From contig PNOO01000121.1 in NCBI GenBank assembly GCA_013824905.1, positions 1 to 7,385 on the forward strand: a stretch of DNA of 7,385 bases. The letters run 5' to 3'. The notes below the pieces were generated by a model. It had not been told where the DNA came from, searched no databases, and saw only the letters and a list, made by a program, of their open reading frames with translations. Shown in pieces: positions 4,838-7,385 of the stretch (the stretch's first letter is position 1; every line of letters begins with the position of its first letter). Position numbers and translations under genes: made by a program. Source of the DNA: Syntrophus sp. (in: bacteria). Lineage in GTDB: Bacteria; Desulfobacterota; Syntrophia; Syntrophales; UBA5619.

Positions 4838-6229
4838 ATGAAAACGCTAGGCAATAAGACAGGCAAGGGGAAGAGAGTTGGCATCGCCTTTATTTTCCTG
4901 CTGATGTCTCTTCTGTCTCCGATGGTGGAAACGGGGAGGGCCAGTGAAGCAAGGCTCACCCTTTCCGAGGCCGTGAAAGCGGCTCTGGAGAACAACCATG
5001 AACTCAAGGCGCTAAGGAATTCCCATGCCGCAAAGCAGGCGGATATCGGCATCGCCCGCAGTTTTCTCCTCCCCAAGATATCCCTGGAAGAGAGATATCT
5101 CAGAACGGTCAACCCCACATACGCCTTCATGACCAAGCTCAATCAGCAGCGGATTGCGATGACCGACTTTGCACCCGACTCCCTGAACCATCCCGAGGCC
5201 GTCAATGACTTTCAGACCACCGTTTCTTTTGAACAACCGCTATTTGTGAGAAAAGCGACCATCGGACTTGAGATGTCCAAAAAAGAAGTAGAGGCCTCGG
5301 AAGAAACCCTGCAGAGAAAAAGAGAGGAGATTGCCTTCAAGGTGGTGCAAAGCTATCTGATGGTGAGCACAGCCGGGGGATATGTCAAGGTTGCGGAGAA
5401 AGCCCTGGAAGATGCGCGGGAGCACCAGCGGCTCGCCGAGGCACGATACAAGGCCGGACTGGGGCTTTATTCCGATGTATTGCGGGCTTCCACGACGGTG
5501 GCGGATGCGGGACAGAAGCTGGTCAGCGCCGGGAAGAATCTCAACGTAGGCAAAAGGGCCCTGGGGCTGATGATCGGATCCGCGGAGGCGGTTGCTGTCA
5601 TGCAGGAGACGCCCGCCTTGCCGGTGAGGGACATCGACTATTTGCGGACGCAATCACTCTCCAGGAAAGATATCAAGGCCCTCGAACTGAGAAAAGAAAA
5701 CGCCAAAAACAATATCAAGCTGGCTGAAGCGGACTATTTCCCATTGCTTGGAGTGGGCGGCGCCTATCAGCTGAATGACCACAACAAACCCCTGGGCAAC
5801 GAGGGCGACAGCTGGCAGTTGATGGCCTTCCTCAAATGGGAACTCTTTGACGGCGCCAAACGGAAGCATGAAAAGACAAAGGCGAACCATCAGGTTTCGG
5901 AAGCGGAAGAATACCTCAAAGGCATGAAAAAAATGGTTGCCTTTCAGGTTGATGAAGCCTGGTTCACCCTTGAGGAAGCGAAAAGCAACGTGGCCCTCGC
6001 TCAGTCGGCGTTGAAAACAGCTGAGGAAGGCCGGCGGCTGGTTAAAGTCAGGTACGAAGGATCCTTATCGCCGATCGTGGATATGCTCGACGCCCAGGTA
6101 AGCTATGATCACACGGCAGCCAATCTGGTAGCCAGAGAAAACGAATACAAACTGGCCATTGCCAATCTCTGTTTTGCAAGCGGCACGATTATCCAGAATT
6201 TACAGCTGGAAGAGCAGAAGGGGAGGTAG
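4838..6229 (+). CDS. TolC-family outer-membrane efflux channel
   Basis: A 463-residue outer-membrane factor, normal length for the family. It forms a trimeric beta-barrel and alpha-helical tunnel that conducts substrates from an inner-membrane pump to the exterior. A Sec signal peptide is visible: basic K2-R13, hydrophobic V14-L26, with cleavage probably around residues 35-38 (GRASEA). No lipobox cysteine is present, so it is TolC-like rather than an OprM-type lipoprotein. The family's internal duplication is clear: LTLSEAVKAALENN (40-53) opens the first repeat, RYKAGLGLYSDVLRAST (203-219) and RYEGSLSPIVDMLDAQV (405-421) are the equivalent helix-turn motifs, and SFLLPKISLEERY and DYFPLLGVGGAY are the paired barrel-entry segments. 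Long amphipathic helices fill 145-205 and 345-405. ATG 4838 has AGGAGG (4828-4833) 4 nt upstream. Its final codons contain the ribosome site for the adaptor gene. Substrates are unknown. Confidence 0.93.
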   Translation: MKTLGNKTGKGKRVGIAFIFLLMSLLSPMVETGRASEARLTLSEAVKAALENNHELKALRNSHAAKQADIGIARSFLLPKISLEERYLRTVNPTYAFMTKLNQQRIAMTDFAPDSLNHPEAVNDFQTTVSFEQPLFVRKATIGLEMSKKEVEASEETLQRKREEIAFKVVQSYLMVSTAGGYVKVAEKALEDAREHQRLAEARYKAGLGLYSDVLRASTTVADAGQKLVSAGKNLNVGKRALGLMIGSAEAVAVMQETPALPVRDIDYLRTQSLSRKDIKALELRKENAKNNIKLAEADYFPLLGVGGAYQLNDHNKPLGNEGDSWQLMAFLKWELFDGAKRKHEKTKANHQVSEAEEYLKGMKKMVAFQVDEAWFTLEEAKSNVALAQSALKTAEEGRRLVKVRYEGSLSPIVDMLDAQVSYDHTAANLVARENEYKLAIANLCFASGTIIQNLQLEEQKGR

Positions 6230-6231
6230 AA

Positions 6232-7385
6232 ATGAAGGTAAATATAATAAGATACGGACAACAGGACAATGTAAGGCAAAGGGTCCTGCCCGTCTTCATT
6301 GTGCTTTTGGCCGCAGGCATTTTCCTGATCGGCTGCAGTGAAAAGGTTGACCCCGGCAACGCCCAGGTAAAACGGCAGACCATAAGCGGTGTATCGATCG
6401 CCACGCTTGCAACCGTCTCGATAGATGTATTTTATGAAGCCGTAGGAACGGTCAAGGCCGATCACACCAGCACTGTAGCCAGTCGAATGATGGGTGCGGT
6501 CACCTCTCTTCTCGTAAAGGCGGGAGATACGGTAGAGAATGGCCAGTTGCTCCTGACCCTCGATGACAGAGATGTGGTCCAAAAAGTGAAGGCGGCTGAG
6601 GCAGGATATCGGGAGGCAACGAAGGCCCTGGAGTCGGCAAAACAGAACCGTGATCTGACCGACATCACCTGCCGGCGTTACAAAAAGATGTTTGAGGAAA
6701 AGGCCATCTCCCGGCAGGAGATGGACCAGTTTGAAACCCAGAAACAGGTGGCCGGGCTGGAATACGAACGGGTGCAGGAGATGGTGAACCGGGCTTCAGC
6801 AGGTCTTTCCGAAGCACGGATTTTTCTGGACTTCACCCGGGTGACTTCCCCGATCAAAGGACGGGTGACGGAAAAGAAGACAGAGGTGGGAAGCATGGCT
6901 GTGCCCGGCATGCCGCTCCTTACATTGGAAGACATCGCTGCTTTCCATGCGGAAGTCACCGTCGATGAAAGCCTGTCCGGCAGGCTCAGACCGGGAATGT
7001 CGGTCCTGGTATCGATCGATGCCATCAACAGACAAATACCGGGGAAAATCAAGGAGATCCTTCCGATGATCGATCCCCTGTCGCGTTCCTTCATTGCAAA
7101 AGTCTCCTTAAGCGGCGCCGGGCTGAGAAGCGGCCTTTACGCCCGTGTAAAAATACCGAGCGGGAAAAAAGAGGCGCTCCTGGCGCCTCAGGGCGCCATC
7201 GTCGAAAAGGGACAATTGACGGGCGTCTATGCTGTGGACGATCAGGGAATCGTCGCTTACCGGCTGATCAGGACGGGCAAGGCGTACAATGGAAATCGGG
7301 AAATCCTGTCGGGCCTGAAACCGAATGACCGGATCATCGTTCAGGGCGTTGAAAAGGCCAAGGACGGCGGAATCATAGAAAACGC
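6232..7385 (+). CDS. RND-type efflux periplasmic adaptor lipoprotein (membrane fusion protein), 3' end cut
   Basis: The frame is open from ATG 6232 to the window edge (384 complete codons); from family length and its position in the last domain, only a few residues are probably missing. The adaptor links an inner-membrane pump to the TolC channel. The N-terminus is a lipoprotein signal: a 20-residue n-region, hydrophobic V21-I33 and lipobox L-I-G-C with C35 as the lipidated residue. Then come the first lipoyl half (GAVTSLLVKAGDTVENGQLL, 88-107), an alpha-helical hairpin (about 113-200), the second lipoyl half (FTRVTSPIKGRVTEKKTEVG, 201-220), a beta-barrel domain (about 235-310, with LRPGMSVLV) and the membrane-proximal domain (LAPQGAIVEKG, 317-327, onward). 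GGGGAGG (6220-6226) lies 5 nt upstream, inside the end of the TolC-family gene, only 2 nt separating the genes. An RND transporter gene is expected next. The subclass (HAE1 versus metal) cannot be settled. Confidence 0.92.
   Translation, partial: MKVNIIRYGQQDNVRQRVLPVFIVLLAAGIFLIGCSEKVDPGNAQVKRQTISGVSIATLATVSIDVFYEAVGTVKADHTSTVASRMMGAVTSLLVKAGDTVENGQLLLTLDDRDVVQKVKAAEAGYREATKALESAKQNRDLTDITCRRYKKMFEEKAISRQEMDQFETQKQVAGLEYERVQEMVNRASAGLSEARIFLDFTRVTSPIKGRVTEKKTEVGSMAVPGMPLLTLEDIAAFHAEVTVDESLSGRLRPGMSVLVSIDAINRQIPGKIKEILPMIDPLSRSFIAKVSLSGAGLRSGLYARVKIPSGKKEALLAPQGAIVEKGQLTGVYAVDDQGIVAYRLIRTGKAYNGNREILSGLKPNDRIIVQGVEKAKDGGIIEN

Noticed and set aside
6109..7094. Minus-strand open frames at 6109-6582 and 6678-7094
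   Set aside because: They are antisense to the adaptor gene, which has a lipobox, paired lipoyl halves and the expected domain order.

Overview
The window looks like chromosomal DNA of a Gram-negative bacterium. It encodes a TolC-type outer-membrane channel, a periplasmic adaptor lipoprotein, a sigma54-dependent response regulator and a Crp/Fnr-family regulator. Gene content and protein style (NtrC-type regulator, stand-alone GAF protein, DUF2892 protein leading an efflux operon, frequent GGAGG ribosome sites, two likely TTG starts) suggest a Desulfobacterota/'Deltaproteobacteria' lineage, perhaps Syntrophales-like. That placement is inference; no marker gene is present.

Layout. Bases 1-294 (+) are the last 97 codons of a sensor histidine kinase. 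It converges on a minus-strand block read right to left: a Crp/Fnr-type regulator (3651-4331), a 76-aa three-segment membrane protein (3304-3534), a GAF-domain protein (2698-3261), a GapA-type glyceraldehyde-3-phosphate dehydrogenase (1672-2685) and a complete NtrC-family regulator (339-1679) whose TTG start lies inside the end of gap. The last four are tightly packed and appear to form one operon, preceded by a good sigma70-like promoter at 3612-3640 just after the Crp/Fnr stop codon.

The roughly 300-bp divergent region 4332-4629 holds a perfect FNR box (TTGAT-CCAG-ATCAA) directly upstream of the regulator gene, a GGCAA-N5-TTGCC palindrome with sigma54 -24/-12 geometry on both strands, and a strong sigma70 promoter (TTGACA-17-GATAAT) overlapped by an inverted repeat. 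That promoter drives the plus-strand operon: a 64-aa DUF2892/YgaP-like membrane protein (4630-4824), a TolC-family channel (4838-6229) and an RND-type periplasmic adaptor lipoprotein (6232 to beyond the window end). The inner-membrane pump is not in the window and is expected just downstream.

The most notable points are a regulatory circuit and an operon. The Cys-poor Crp/Fnr protein carries the E-x-x-S-R recognition-helix signature of FNR/DNR proteins, with a perfect matching box at its own gene and a degenerate one at about -42 of the gap operon promoter. In that operon a glycolytic enzyme is co-transcribed with a GAF protein and a sigma54 activator. No mobile element, CRISPR array, tRNA or rRNA was seen, and nothing here amounts to a clearly new system.
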